From assembly GCA_023386045.1 (NCBI GenBank), contig JAEWKK010000018.1, forward strand, positions 1 to 64,000: a stretch of 64,000 nt of DNA. Reading direction: 5' to 3'. This DNA is from Bacteroidota bacterium. Its GTDB lineage: Bacteria; Bacteroidota; Bacteroidia; Chitinophagales; Chitinophagaceae. The notes below the pieces were generated by a model. It was not told where the DNA came from. It saw only the letters and a list, made by a program, of their open reading frames with translations, and did no database searches. The translations under genes and the position numbers were made by a program. This document shows, in pieces, positions 16,118 to 25,264 of this stretch (position 1 is its first letter; every line of letters begins with the position of its first letter).

Positions 16118-17155
16118 CTAAATATTGAAAAGAGATGGGCCATCATTGCCCGGAAGTTTTTTTCCCAGGTGCGTATAGGCTTTATGGGTGACTTCTCTTC
16201 CCCTGGGTGTGCGTTTGATAAAGCCCTCCTGGATCAGGAAGGGTTCATATACTTCTTCCAATGTGCCGGCTTCTTCTCCTACTGCTGTTGCAATAGTGGT
16301 GATGCCCACAGGCCCGCCCTTGAATTTTTCAATGATGGCAGAAAGAATGCGGTTATCCATTTCATCCAGTCCGTGTTCGTCAACATTCAAAGCCTTGAGT
16401 GCATGCTGGGTGATGCCCATGTCAATGATGCCGTCATTTAATACCTGTGCAAAATCCCTCACGCGCCGAAGCAGTCCGTTGGCAATTCTGGGAGTGCCCC
16501 TGCTTCGCCGGGAGATCTCTGCCGCAGCATCGGAAGATATCTTTACATCAAGGATGGCAGCAGACCGCAGCAGGATCTTTTTTAAAGTTTCACTGTTGTA
16601 ATATTCCAGTCTTGATTTGATAGCAAACCGTGAAAGCAATGGTGCTGTCAACAAACCACTTCTTGTTGTTGCTCCTATTAATGTAAAAGGATTGAGGTTG
16701 ATCTGGATGCTTCTTGCATTAGGACCACTGTCGATCATGATATCGATCTTGTAATCCTCCATGGCAGAATAGAGATATTCTTCCACCACAGTGCTCAGCC
16801 TGTGTATTTCATCAATAAAAAGAACATCATTGGGTTCCAGTCCGGTTAACAAACCAGCAAGGTCGCCGGGTTTTTCAATAACAGGCCCGGAGGTTTCCTT
16901 GATGTTCACGCCCAGTTCATTGGCCACGATCCTTGACAGGGTAGTTTTTCCCAATCCCGGAGGACCGTGAAATAAAACGTGGTCAAGAGCTTCACCACGG
17001 ATCTTTGCTGCCTTGATGAAGATTACCAGGTTTTCTATCACCTGTTGCTGGCCCGAAAATTCATCAATGACCCTGGGCCTGATGCCATTTTCAAATTCCT
17101 TGTCAGCAGCTGAAAGATTTTCTTTACCGGTATGTAGGTTGGAGTTTGGGGTCAT
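16118..17155 (-). CDS. ruvB: Holliday junction branch migration DNA helicase RuvB
   Basis: Hexameric AAA+ motor that drives branch migration with RuvA. 345 residues: the N-terminal IRPRVIDEFSGQQQV segment, Walker A HGPPGLGKTTLS (~62-72), Walker B VLFIDEIHRL (~112-120), sensor 1 IGATTRSG, arginine finger region LLSRF, and the C-terminal winged helix with FLIQEGFIKRTPRGR. The start codon at 17153-17155 is itself the first unit of a 7-bp tandem repeat running upstream to 17194. ruvC is 24 kb away and ruvA is not in the window. Confidence 0.97.
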   Translation of the reverse strand: MTPNSNLHTGKENLSAADKEFENGIRPRVIDEFSGQQQVIENLVIFIKAAKIRGEALDHVLFHGPPGLGKTTLSRIVANELGVNIKETSGPVIEKPGDLAGLLTGLEPNDVLFIDEIHRLSTVVEEYLYSAMEDYKIDIMIDSGPNARSIQINLNPFTLIGATTRSGLLTAPLLSRFAIKSRLEYYNSETLKKILLRSAAILDVKISSDAAAEISRRSRGTPRIANGLLRRVRDFAQVLNDGIIDMGITQHALKALNVDEHGLDEMDNRILSAIIEKFKGGPVGITTIATAVGEEAGTLEEVYEPFLIQEGFIKRTPRGREVTHKAYTHLGKKLPGNDGPSLFNI

Positions 17156-17194
17156 AGTTCATGGTTCATAGTTCATAGTTCATGGTTCATGGTA
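17153..17194. repeat. 7-bp tandem repeat (CATRGTT, six units) starting at the ruvB start codon
   Basis: CATAGTT, CATGGTT, CATAGTT, CATAGTT, CATGGTT and CATGGTA follow without gaps on the plus strand from 17153. On the ruvB strand each unit carries an ATG, and the last ATG is the ruvB start. Related words (TTCATAGATCAT, TGGCATATGGCAT) continue to about 17335 in less regular order. Confidence 0.9.
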
Positions 17195-17342
17195 GAGGCA
17201 GATGGCGTATGGCAAATGGATTATGGCATATGGCATATAGTAAGTTCATAGATCATGGTTGATAGATCATAGGCGTTTGGCATATGGCATGTAACAAGTT
17301 CATAGATCATAGTTCATGGTTCATAGTTAGATCAGTTTAGAA

Positions 17343-17489
17343 CTTATCACCCTGGTAAGGGTTGTCCCCCTGTAAGGGCCACCCATTAAGGAGTGCTATT
17401 CTTTGTGTCCATTGTGGTTCTTAATGTGCTTTGTGCTCCAAAAAATAAACAGCGGAACACGAAGGACACCAAGGATCACAAAGAACACA
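17343..17489 (-). repeat. Dispersed ~145-bp element, copy B (inverted relative to copy A)
   Basis: The reverse complement aligns with 13344-13488. The most conserved words are GGAGCACAAAG, ACCACAATGGACACAAAG, CCTTACAGGG and CTTACCAGG. The internal inverted-repeat structure is kept, although the two copies differ at many positions, consistent with structure rather than coding being conserved or with old copies drifting. Confidence 0.8.
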
Positions 17490-17584
17490 GCGCTTTTTTA
17501 AAAATGTTCACGATTCCCAGGTTGAGTCGATACTAACCCTGAATTGATCAATTGCCGTTTCCCGTTTATCGTTTGACGAATCAG

Positions 17585-17706
17585 CCATAGCTTCATCAAA
17601 GGCGGGACTCACTACTCAGATCTCACTACTCACTACTGACCACTCACCCTTCGCCCGCCATAGCTTAAGCGAAGGCGGGACTCACTACTCACTACTCACT
17701 ACTCAC
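17585..17706. repeat. Direct repeats with alternative hairpins and ACTCACT tandem strings
   Basis: CCATAGCTT...AAGGCGGGACTCACTACTCA occurs at 17585 and again at 17658, 73 bases apart. Each copy is followed by short tandem ACTCACT/ACTCACTACTC strings up to 17706. Around the second copy, CTTCGC (17649-17654) can pair with GCGAAG (17669-17674), or CCCGCC (17654-17659) with GGCGGG (17674-17679), so two hairpins compete. Confidence 0.8.
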
Positions 17707-17743
17707 AAAGATAACACTACCGTCACCATCAAATCCTTCAGCT

Positions 17744-18445
17744 TTATTGTACATACTGCATCATCTGGAGGATCAGATCGGGATCGGGAGAATTATCAAG
17801 ATAGGATTGTCTTTCAGAAAAACGGCAAACTCCTGGATAATCTCCTTTGTAATCTTTCATATCCATGACCAGTTGAAAATGCAAATGTGGCGGCCAGTTG
17901 CCATTTTCTGCAGGGGGACCAAAAGAAGCAAATCGATCTCCCTGCGCAATGCTTTGACCTTCCACTTTATCCCTGATAGAATCCAGGTCAAGATGACCAT
18001 AGAGTGTGTGAAATTGAAATCCTTCAGCTTCATGTTCTATGATCACAGTAGCACCATAATCACCATCAGCATTATTAAAAGCAAAACTATGAACGCTTCC
18101 TGTGAAGGGAGAATAAACCGGCGTTCCTGCATTACCCCAAATATCTACTCCCAAATGAAGTCTCCTGGGTTCTTCACCATCAAAAACCCGCGAACGACTG
18201 TATATGGTGCGGTGTTCATCATAACCTCCAATACCATATTTGGCACTGGCCTTCTTTAGTTGAGCATTGACGTATTCAGAAAAAAGTTTCGTGTCATTCA
18301 ATATGGTTTCAGTGAGACCTGTATTCTTTTCAGTAAAATCCATAAGCAACAACCTGTCATGAACCGGATCAAAAGGCACGACGGGATGAAAGCTATTGTT
18401 GGATTTACTGACCCATTCTTCGAATTGCTTTTTAGTATTTATCAT
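17744..18445 (-). CDS. M23 family (LytM-type) metallopeptidase without signal peptide
   Basis: 233 residues. The C-terminal half is a lysostaphin/LytM peptidase domain with all zinc and catalytic positions: LHLGVDIWGNAGTPV (His and Asp ligands), LYGHLD, and the final HxH in PPHLHFQLV. M23 enzymes cut peptide cross-links of peptidoglycan. The N-terminus (MINTKKQFEEWVSKSNN) is hydrophilic, and an in-frame stop lies only five codons upstream of the ATG, so no signal peptide was missed. A cytoplasmic or non-classically exported role is implied. The gene is flanked by the repeat region and a terminator and appears monocistronic. Confidence 0.88.
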   Translation of the reverse strand: MINTKKQFEEWVSKSNNSFHPVVPFDPVHDRLLLMDFTEKNTGLTETILNDTKLFSEYVNAQLKKASAKYGIGGYDEHRTIYSRSRVFDGEEPRRLHLGVDIWGNAGTPVYSPFTGSVHSFAFNNADGDYGATVIIEHEAEGFQFHTLYGHLDLDSIRDKVEGQSIAQGDRFASFGPPAENGNWPPHLHFQLVMDMKDYKGDYPGVCRFSERQSYLDNSPDPDLILQMMQYVQ

Positions 18446-18492
18446 TTCACCGACCCGGAATTATTTCTAAAATTAATTGAGTCTCTATATTA

Positions 18493-18519
18493 AAAAAGCC
18501 AGGCAGTGCCCGGCTTTTT
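18493..18519 (-). terminator. Terminator after the first Tricorn-like peptidase gene
   Basis: AAAAAGCC and GGCTTTTT flank an inner GGC-AGT-GCC stem with one mismatch. On the minus strand the hairpin ends in a T-run, 14 bases after the stop at 18533; the shape is symmetric enough to work in both directions. Confidence 0.85.
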
Positions 18520-18532
18520 ATGAGTGGTGAGT

Positions 18533-21500
18533 TTATTTTAATTGCTTCAGCACTTCCTCCACAGCCCTGTCCAGTTGCGGATCGCGGCCATTGAGCTTGT
18601 CCTCGAAACTATTGATCACTTTTATATCCGGGGCAACACCAGTCATTTCAAGGTCCTTGCCATCAAGCGTATAACAACCCCAGCCTGGCAGCCTTACAAA
18701 TGATCCATCAACCATACCGGCTCCACTGGTGAAGATGATCCAGCGATAGGTTTCATTACCCACGATCTTTCCAAGCTTCAATTGCTTGAAACCCTGTGAG
18801 GTCATTTCAGCATCGCTCAGTGATTGTTCATTGATCAGTAAAACTATTGGCTTGTCGCTAGGTGCAAAATTTCCCTGCCTGGTCATGGAGCCTTCACGAT
18901 ATTTCCATTGCAGATAAGAACGCTGGCTCAGGAACTTCAATACTTCATCGTGTACATTACCTCCTGTATTGTATCGAAGGTCCAGGATCAGTCCATCCTT
19001 ACTGTTCAATTCCTTGGTCATTTCTATCAGGAAATTTTCCAGCTCACCCTGTCCCATGTTTTTCATGTGCGCATAGGCAATGCGGTTCTTACTTTTCTCA
19101 TCTACTCTTTTCTGGTTATCATCAATCCATTCATCGTAAAGGTTGTTGTATAAACTGGATTGAGGATGGATCTTTACATCATAGTTCTGACCATTGCGTG
19201 AAAAGGTCAGCTTAATCTCGCGGTCAATGGAAGGACGTGTAAAATAAAAATTACGATCCATGTTTTTATCAACCGGCCTGTCATTCACTTTTACCAGCAC
19301 GTCACCGGCTTTCACACCAATCGTTTTTTTATCAGCATTACTTCTGTTGGCAACATATTTCACTTTATAAGGATCATTATTCTCAAAGATGATCCCTGTT
19401 TCCATGGTGCTGTTCTGTAGGCTTACTGTTTCATCAGGACCGGTAGTCCCAAATCCCTGGTGAGATGAATTCAGTTCACCCAGCATATCATTCAGCAGGG
19501 TTCTCAGGTCCCCCCGGTTGTTTAGATGAGACGCATAAGCCTGGTAACGCGTTTTTATTTGATTCCAGTCCACACCATGGAAGTTTTCATCATAATAATT
19601 TTCCTGCACCTGTGCCCAGGTTTCTTCGAACACCTGCTGGAACTCTTCCTGCAGGCTCCTGCGGAAAGTGTAACTAATGCTGATGGGATCAACTTTGTTT
19701 TGATCCGTATTCAATTTGTATAAATTACCATTGAACAGTACATAGAATTTATCACTCACTTCAACCACGTCAAACCCACCGGCATTATCTGTGCCGGCGA
19801 TTTTTTCTGTTTTGTTGTTTTCAAAAGGCTCCACCACGGTTTTCCAGAGAGCCATCCTTCCTTCACCGTGATCACTTGCATACAATACTGTTGTCTTATC
19901 ACCCTTACCATGTACATAGGCAAGGTATTGTGAACCAAAAGGAGGGCTCACTGCTTCCATACGTTCCATGATTCTTTCCATATCAATTACCAGTGCCGTA
20001 GAGGAAGAAACAGGAGGAATCATTTTTTTTGATGTATCCTTTTTTGATGTATCTGCCGGCGTTGTTTCCTTGAAAAGTTCATTGTACTTATCCATGCGAT
20101 AGGGTGCATCCATTTTTTCCAAAGCCAGGCGATAAACCTTTGGGTTTTGCATACCAAAAGGATAAGCTGCCCTGAGCCTTGCCGATTCAAAGAAGATGAA
20201 CTTACCATCAGGAGACCAAAGGGGATCTGCTTCTGTGATTCCCGTATTTGTAAGGTTGAAGCTTTTCTTTTCTTTCATATTATACAGGAAGATGTCCTGT
20301 TCAAATCCCCGGTAGGCTGTAAAGAAAACATAATCGTCATTGGGAGAAAATCCTGGTGTGCTGTTCTGAAATCCCCAGATCTCTTCTTTCACCAGCAATT
20401 TATCATCCATTGTTTTCAGATCCATTAGCTTCACTTCATCACGTCCGCTGAGATAAACGGCCATCGTTCTTTTTTTATTAAGAGCAATCGCGCGGTTATT
20501 CTTTTTATCCTTTGTCAGTTCTTTTGGAGCCGAAGCACCATTGGCAGCTATGGTATACCAGTTGAGAAATCCATCCCTGGTCTGGTTGAACAGAATGGTT
20601 TTATTATCTGCCATCCATTTCACTTCTCTTGCTCTTTCAGCAGAACTCTTCTGTAGTTGTTGTACAAATTTTCCTTCGATATCACTTACAAAGATCTCTC
20701 CTCTTGAAGTGAAGACAATTTTTTTACCATCGGGAGAAATATCATAGTTGGTGATGCTGTTGCGCACATCAAAATCTTTTTCTTTTGAAAGAATGCTGTT
20801 GCGCAGAATGGATACTTTTAATTTCTCGGCTTTTTTTGCAGCAATGTCATAGACCCACAACTGGTAATCTTTTTCAAAAACCACATAGCCGCCATTAGCA
20901 TTCACTGCAGGAGCCTTGATGGAAGTACTGAATTTTGTTAAAGCAGTTTTCTTTCCATTATCAATGGTGTACAAATTGTACTCGCCATTGGCTTCATCTG
21001 AAATAAAATACACCTTGCCATTCCTGTCAATGCTTGTGGCAAAATCCTTTCCTTCCCAGTCGGTGTACTTTGTATATTTTTTTGTGCGGGTATTGTAAGA
21101 TTGAATTTCCGGGTTGAAAGCGCCTTTATAACGCTTGCGCGCTGCCTGGTTACTGCTTTCCCATGTATCGTTAAAAAAGATCTCGCCGGTAGTTGGATGT
21201 TCTACCAGGTTATGATCATACTGGAAAAAATAATCACTGAAAACCCTACGTGGAGTACCACCTTCGACACCAACAGTATATCCTGCAACCTGGCCCATGC
21301 GGCCACTATTGAAATAAATGGTTTTTGAATCCCAGCCCCAGCTGGTTACATCATCACCGCTGCTATGATAGGTCAGTTGTTTGATATCACCACCGCCCAT
21401 AGGCATCACAAAAACATCTGGGTTTCCATACTGACGACCAGTGAAGGCGATCCATTTTCCATCGGGAGAAATCTTTGGACTGGATTCATAACCCTGCATG

Positions 21501-21685
21501 GCAGTTAAACGATAGGCCTGCCCAGAGGCGACATCCGCTTTCCAGAGATCTCCTTCAAAACAAAAGACCACTGATTTCGCATCAGGTGTGAGTACAGGTT
21601 GGGAAAGAAAATAAGGTTCATTGCTTTGTGCCATTGCAGCTCCTATGGTGGCAAGTGCTGTGACACATAAAAAAAATTGCTTCAT
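18533..21685 (-). CDS. Secreted Tricorn-like S41 peptidase
   Basis: 1050 residues with a signal peptide (MKQFFLCVTALATIGAAMAQ). Residues ~25-560 are WD40-like PD40 beta-propeller repeats (ISPDGKWIAFTG, LWSPDGKFIFFES, DISPDGKKIVFTS). These are followed by a Tricorn C1-type helical region (~680-760), a PDZ domain (~770-860) and an S41 catalytic domain ending the protein. The nucleophile lies in NEQSLSDAEMTSQG (~957). Such enzymes degrade peptides in the periplasm or outside the cell. The related gene at 21851 lies just upstream on the same strand, but each has its own terminator. The propeller probably gates substrate entry, as in archaeal Tricorn; this is inference. Confidence 0.9.
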   Translation of the reverse strand: MKQFFLCVTALATIGAAMAQSNEPYFLSQPVLTPDAKSVVFCFEGDLWKADVASGQAYRLTAMQGYESSPKISPDGKWIAFTGRQYGNPDVFVMPMGGGDIKQLTYHSSGDDVTSWGWDSKTIYFNSGRMGQVAGYTVGVEGGTPRRVFSDYFFQYDHNLVEHPTTGEIFFNDTWESSNQAARKRYKGAFNPEIQSYNTRTKKYTKYTDWEGKDFATSIDRNGKVYFISDEANGEYNLYTIDNGKKTALTKFSTSIKAPAVNANGGYVVFEKDYQLWVYDIAAKKAEKLKVSILRNSILSKEKDFDVRNSITNYDISPDGKKIVFTSRGEIFVSDIEGKFVQQLQKSSAERAREVKWMADNKTILFNQTRDGFLNWYTIAANGASAPKELTKDKKNNRAIALNKKRTMAVYLSGRDEVKLMDLKTMDDKLLVKEEIWGFQNSTPGFSPNDDYVFFTAYRGFEQDIFLYNMKEKKSFNLTNTGITEADPLWSPDGKFIFFESARLRAAYPFGMQNPKVYRLALEKMDAPYRMDKYNELFKETTPADTSKKDTSKKMIPPVSSSTALVIDMERIMERMEAVSPPFGSQYLAYVHGKGDKTTVLYASDHGEGRMALWKTVVEPFENNKTEKIAGTDNAGGFDVVEVSDKFYVLFNGNLYKLNTDQNKVDPISISYTFRRSLQEEFQQVFEETWAQVQENYYDENFHGVDWNQIKTRYQAYASHLNNRGDLRTLLNDMLGELNSSHQGFGTTGPDETVSLQNSTMETGIIFENNDPYKVKYVANRSNADKKTIGVKAGDVLVKVNDRPVDKNMDRNFYFTRPSIDREIKLTFSRNGQNYDVKIHPQSSLYNNLYDEWIDDNQKRVDEKSKNRIAYAHMKNMGQGELENFLIEMTKELNSKDGLILDLRYNTGGNVHDEVLKFLSQRSYLQWKYREGSMTRQGNFAPSDKPIVLLINEQSLSDAEMTSQGFKQLKLGKIVGNETYRWIIFTSGAGMVDGSFVRLPGWGCYTLDGKDLEMTGVAPDIKVINSFEDKLNGRDPQLDRAVEEVLKQLK

Positions 21686-21823
21686 GCTTGAGTGGCTTTA
21701 AAAAAATTGAAAATAGGCTTAACCAGGTTGTTGATCGATACCATTCGTATAATTCATTGAATCAACTGCTTTGATAAATATAGATTGATTGGATCGTTGA
21801 TGATTTAAAATTATCAGCAAAGT

Positions 21824-21846
21824 AAAAGGCAGCCTTAGCTGCCTTT
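21824..21846 (-). terminator. Terminator after the second Tricorn-like peptidase gene
   Basis: A perfect 9-bp stem AAAGGCAGC/GCTGCCTTT with a four-base loop is followed on the minus strand by TTTTACTTT; it starts five bases after the stop at 21851. Confidence 0.88.
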
Positions 21847-21850
21847 CATA

Positions 21851-24800
21851 TTAATAGGTTTTACTGTTAACAGCCCGTACGGGTGGCGCGGGCGCTTTGA
21901 TCTCTTTCTTTGCTTCCAATTTCGCCATCACCAGTTCCACTGCTTTTTCAAGCTGGGGATCGCGACCGGCTATTACATCCTTTGGCATTTGTTCCACTTC
22001 TACATCGGGAGCTACTCCTTCGTTCTCAATGATCCACTTTCCATCCTTGCTGAATATGCCAAGTCTCGGTGCAGTTACAGCACCACCATCCATCAACACA
22101 GGATAATTATAAATGCCTACCAGTATTCCATGAGTTGTAGTTCCCACCAGTGGACCCATTTTTTTCTCCCTGAAAAGAAAAGGCAAAAGATCACCTCCGC
22201 TTCCTGCATAACCATTGGTCACCATGGCCATGGGCCCATCTATCACGGCTTCAGGTGTGCGCATGATCTGGCCATCTCGGTTCTTCCAGTAATTGGTAAC
22301 CTTGCGACCCAGCATGTCAACTATATAATCCGCTGCGCTGCCACCACCATTGAATCTTTCATCAATCACCACACCTTCTTTATCCAGCTGTGAAAAATAA
22401 TAGCGGTTAAAAAATGTATAACCATCACCGCCAGTATTAGGCAGGTAAACATATGCCAGTCGCCCACCACTTATTCTGTCCACTTTTTTTCGGTTGTCTT
22501 CCACCCAGTTCATCAACCTGAGATTAGCTTCATTGGCCACGGGAATCACAGTATATTCTTTTGCTCCTTCAGTTGTAGGCTTTGAATTGACAAGGATCCT
22601 GGTTTGTTTGCCCGCAGTATTCTGAAATGCACTGTAAATATTTGTTTTCTCATCAACCTTTACTCCATTCACAGCAAGAAGGTAGTCACCTTCATTCACA
22701 CGAACACCTGGCTGTGTAAGAGGCGCAGTAAATCCAGGGTTCCAGTTAAGTCCACTAAAAATCTTTTTGATGCGATAACGGCCATTTACCATTTCATAAT
22801 CTGCACCCAGCAAACCGGTATTTACATTGATCGCATCCGGATAATCTCCCTGGTTTACATAATTGTGGCCGATCACCAGTTCCGCCATCATATCATTGAA
22901 TAAATAGCTCAGGTCTTCGCGATGTGCCACATAAGGAAGGAATTTTTCATACTTGTTTTTTACCTGCTTCCAGTTGGCGCCATGGAGATTGTCAACATAA
23001 AAGAAATCCCTTTCAATTCGCCAAACTTCTTCGAACATCTGTTTCCATTCTTTTTCAGGATCGGTCCAGACCTTCATATCAGCCAGCGACAATTTACCAT
23101 CCATTCCATTAGGCTTTGCAGCTGTAGGCACAATGTAATAAGCATTGTTGTTGACATACAACATCTTTTTTCCATCAGCAGTGAGCATGAAATTGCCGGC
23201 GCCGGCTACAAACATTTCAGCCTTTCTTTTAGCGATGTCATAATACATGACACTTGCCTGTGGTGATCCTGCTTCGCGCTGTACAAAAAACAATTTACCA
23301 TCGGCGAAAGTCTGCAGGTTGGAATAATTCTTTTCGGGAAGAGGTAGAACAACAATTCTTTGTTCGATGTCATCGAAATCGATCCTTACATTCTTTGAAG
23401 CAGGTTGTGATTTTGTTGAATCATTTGATCTCACCAGTTCTTCATCGCTTTCTGGTGTGAGAATGGAAGGGGCATCTTTGGAAAGATGAATGGCATAAAT
23501 ACTGTTGCGCAATGGGATCTCGTAAGAGCTCATATCCAGCCAGCCCACACTGCGGCCATAATTAGTGCTTGCGGTGAAGAAGATGTATTTACCATCCTTA
23601 CTGAAAACAGGATAAGCAGCTTCACTGGTGCCGTCTGTTACCTGGTGAGTCTTTTTATTGGCCACATCATAAACAAAAACAGCACGAAGGTGGTTTTTTA
23701 GTTTACGGTTATAAACGATGAAATTATTATCACTGCTCCAGGAGGCATAGAAAAATGCATCCGGTCGGTCGTACAAGTCTTCATCTATATACACCGGCTT
23801 TTTATCATTGATGTCTACATAATACAGCTTCATATGCTTGTCGCTGTAAACTATTTTTTTGCTGTCAGGACTCCAGACAGGATTATAAAAGAAATCGCCC
23901 TGCAAAGGGATAGACATCTCATCCTTCTCACCTTTCTGGTCTTTAATTTTCAATTTGTATTCTCCACCTTCATCACTGAAGTAAGCGATCCATTTTCCAT
24001 CTGGACTCCAGGCTGGTGAACGGTCATGCGAGCCGGGATCACGGCTGATATTCCTGATGTCACCTTTCTCCAGTGGAACGGTGAAAATTTCACCTCTTGT
24101 TTCAAAGACAGCCCTCACTCCTGTGGGAGAGATGTTTACACTCCTGATAAATTTTTCACCATCTTCATAATGCGGCCGCTTCGTGGTCATATCAGCGTTG
24201 AGTGAAATTTTTAAGGCTTCTGTCTTCCCGCTGGCAATATTCATGATATGGATCTTTCCAGCCTGTTCAAATACCAGGTCCCTGCCATCGCTGTTGAGGG
24301 TTTTGACATCATAATCACTAAAATCAGTCAGCTTTTTTACTTCCTTGGATTTTGTATCGAAACTGTAAATATTTACGTTGTGCTGATCCCTGTCGGAAAG
24401 AAAATAGATCTTATCGCCCACCCATACCGGGCGCATATTATTGTTTCCTTTGGAACCTGGAATTTCTTCCACTTCATAAGTACTGTTATTGAAGATCCAG
24501 ACCTTTGGCATCAATCCGCCACGGTATAATTTAAATGGACGGTAATTGCGATTGCCATCAGAAGGATCATTGACCTTGATATAAGCTGTATATTTTCCAT
24601 CGGGAGAAATACTGGCTTCTGTTGCCTCAGGCATTTTCATTACTTCATCACTATTAGTAACCGCATCTACCAGGAAAAGTCGCTGGTACCTGGGTGTAGC
24701 CGATTCTTTACCCGATGCATACATCAGTTTTGTTCCGCTCCATCCTCTCACTACATCTACTCCGGGATGATAAGTGAGCCTTTGAGGATTACCGCCATTG

Positions 24801-25075
24801 ATGGAAACAACATAAGCATCAATATTCCCATCATAGTTACCGCTGAAAGCAATCCACTTGCCATCTGGTGAAATAAAAGGATTGTATTCTACGTCCTGGT
24901 TTATGGTGAGCCTTTGCGGCTGGCTGCCATCACGATTAGCCACCCATATATCCGAACCATAAGCAAAGGCGATCTTGTTTCCGCCAATGGAAGGATGTCG
25001 AAGCAATAAAGTTTCCTGTGCAGATAATTGCAGCGTAATCAGCAGCAGCACCTGCAGGCCGATGTATTTTCTCAT
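21851..25075 (-). CDS. Secreted Tricorn-like S41 peptidase, second copy
   Basis: 1074 residues from MRKYIGLQVLLLITLQLSAQ (signal peptide); ATG 25081 is an alternative two codons upstream. The architecture equals that of the neighbour: PD40 propeller repeats (FISPDGKWIAFSGN, AWSPDGKWIAYFSDEGG, VFSKDGKYIFFTA), a central helical domain, PDZ, and S41 with the nucleophile in NGYAGSGGDLLPF (~962), the more classical Tricorn form. The active-site surroundings differ from the neighbour's SLSDAE, so the two copies are anciently diverged and may cut different peptides. It ends in APAPPVRAVNSKTY, with no sorting domain, so periplasmic location is most likely. Confidence 0.9.
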   Translation of the reverse strand: MRKYIGLQVLLLITLQLSAQETLLLRHPSIGGNKIAFAYGSDIWVANRDGSQPQRLTINQDVEYNPFISPDGKWIAFSGNYDGNIDAYVVSINGGNPQRLTYHPGVDVVRGWSGTKLMYASGKESATPRYQRLFLVDAVTNSDEVMKMPEATEASISPDGKYTAYIKVNDPSDGNRNYRPFKLYRGGLMPKVWIFNNSTYEVEEIPGSKGNNNMRPVWVGDKIYFLSDRDQHNVNIYSFDTKSKEVKKLTDFSDYDVKTLNSDGRDLVFEQAGKIHIMNIASGKTEALKISLNADMTTKRPHYEDGEKFIRSVNISPTGVRAVFETRGEIFTVPLEKGDIRNISRDPGSHDRSPAWSPDGKWIAYFSDEGGEYKLKIKDQKGEKDEMSIPLQGDFFYNPVWSPDSKKIVYSDKHMKLYYVDINDKKPVYIDEDLYDRPDAFFYASWSSDNNFIVYNRKLKNHLRAVFVYDVANKKTHQVTDGTSEAAYPVFSKDGKYIFFTASTNYGRSVGWLDMSSYEIPLRNSIYAIHLSKDAPSILTPESDEELVRSNDSTKSQPASKNVRIDFDDIEQRIVVLPLPEKNYSNLQTFADGKLFFVQREAGSPQASVMYYDIAKRKAEMFVAGAGNFMLTADGKKMLYVNNNAYYIVPTAAKPNGMDGKLSLADMKVWTDPEKEWKQMFEEVWRIERDFFYVDNLHGANWKQVKNKYEKFLPYVAHREDLSYLFNDMMAELVIGHNYVNQGDYPDAINVNTGLLGADYEMVNGRYRIKKIFSGLNWNPGFTAPLTQPGVRVNEGDYLLAVNGVKVDEKTNIYSAFQNTAGKQTRILVNSKPTTEGAKEYTVIPVANEANLRLMNWVEDNRKKVDRISGGRLAYVYLPNTGGDGYTFFNRYYFSQLDKEGVVIDERFNGGGSAADYIVDMLGRKVTNYWKNRDGQIMRTPEAVIDGPMAMVTNGYAGSGGDLLPFLFREKKMGPLVGTTTHGILVGIYNYPVLMDGGAVTAPRLGIFSKDGKWIIENEGVAPDVEVEQMPKDVIAGRDPQLEKAVELVMAKLEAKKEIKAPAPPVRAVNSKTY

Positions 25076-25264
25076 AAACATTTTTTTACTAAGGGAACTT
25101 ACGAAATTAACAGGAGGCAGCCCGCATTAATTTGATGAGCTGCAGGGACATTTTGACAGCGGCAGCACCAAGACCTCTCCTAACCACCTATGGCGACTTG
25201 TGAAACTGTAGTTATAGCCTGTCGCCACCATACTAAATGCCACAAACCATCGTTATCAAAAAAC

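Larger units (their letters stand above)
17195..17743. other. Repeat-dense intergenic region upstream of ruvB
   Basis: No gene is visible. In order: irregular low-complexity words TTCATAGATCAT and TGGCATATGG (to ~17335), copy B of the ~145-bp dispersed element (17343-17489), ~95 bases with no feature, then two direct repeats with ACTCACT-type strings and hairpins (17585-17706). Transcripts of the M23 peptidase gene end nearby at 17744. Confidence 0.75.
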
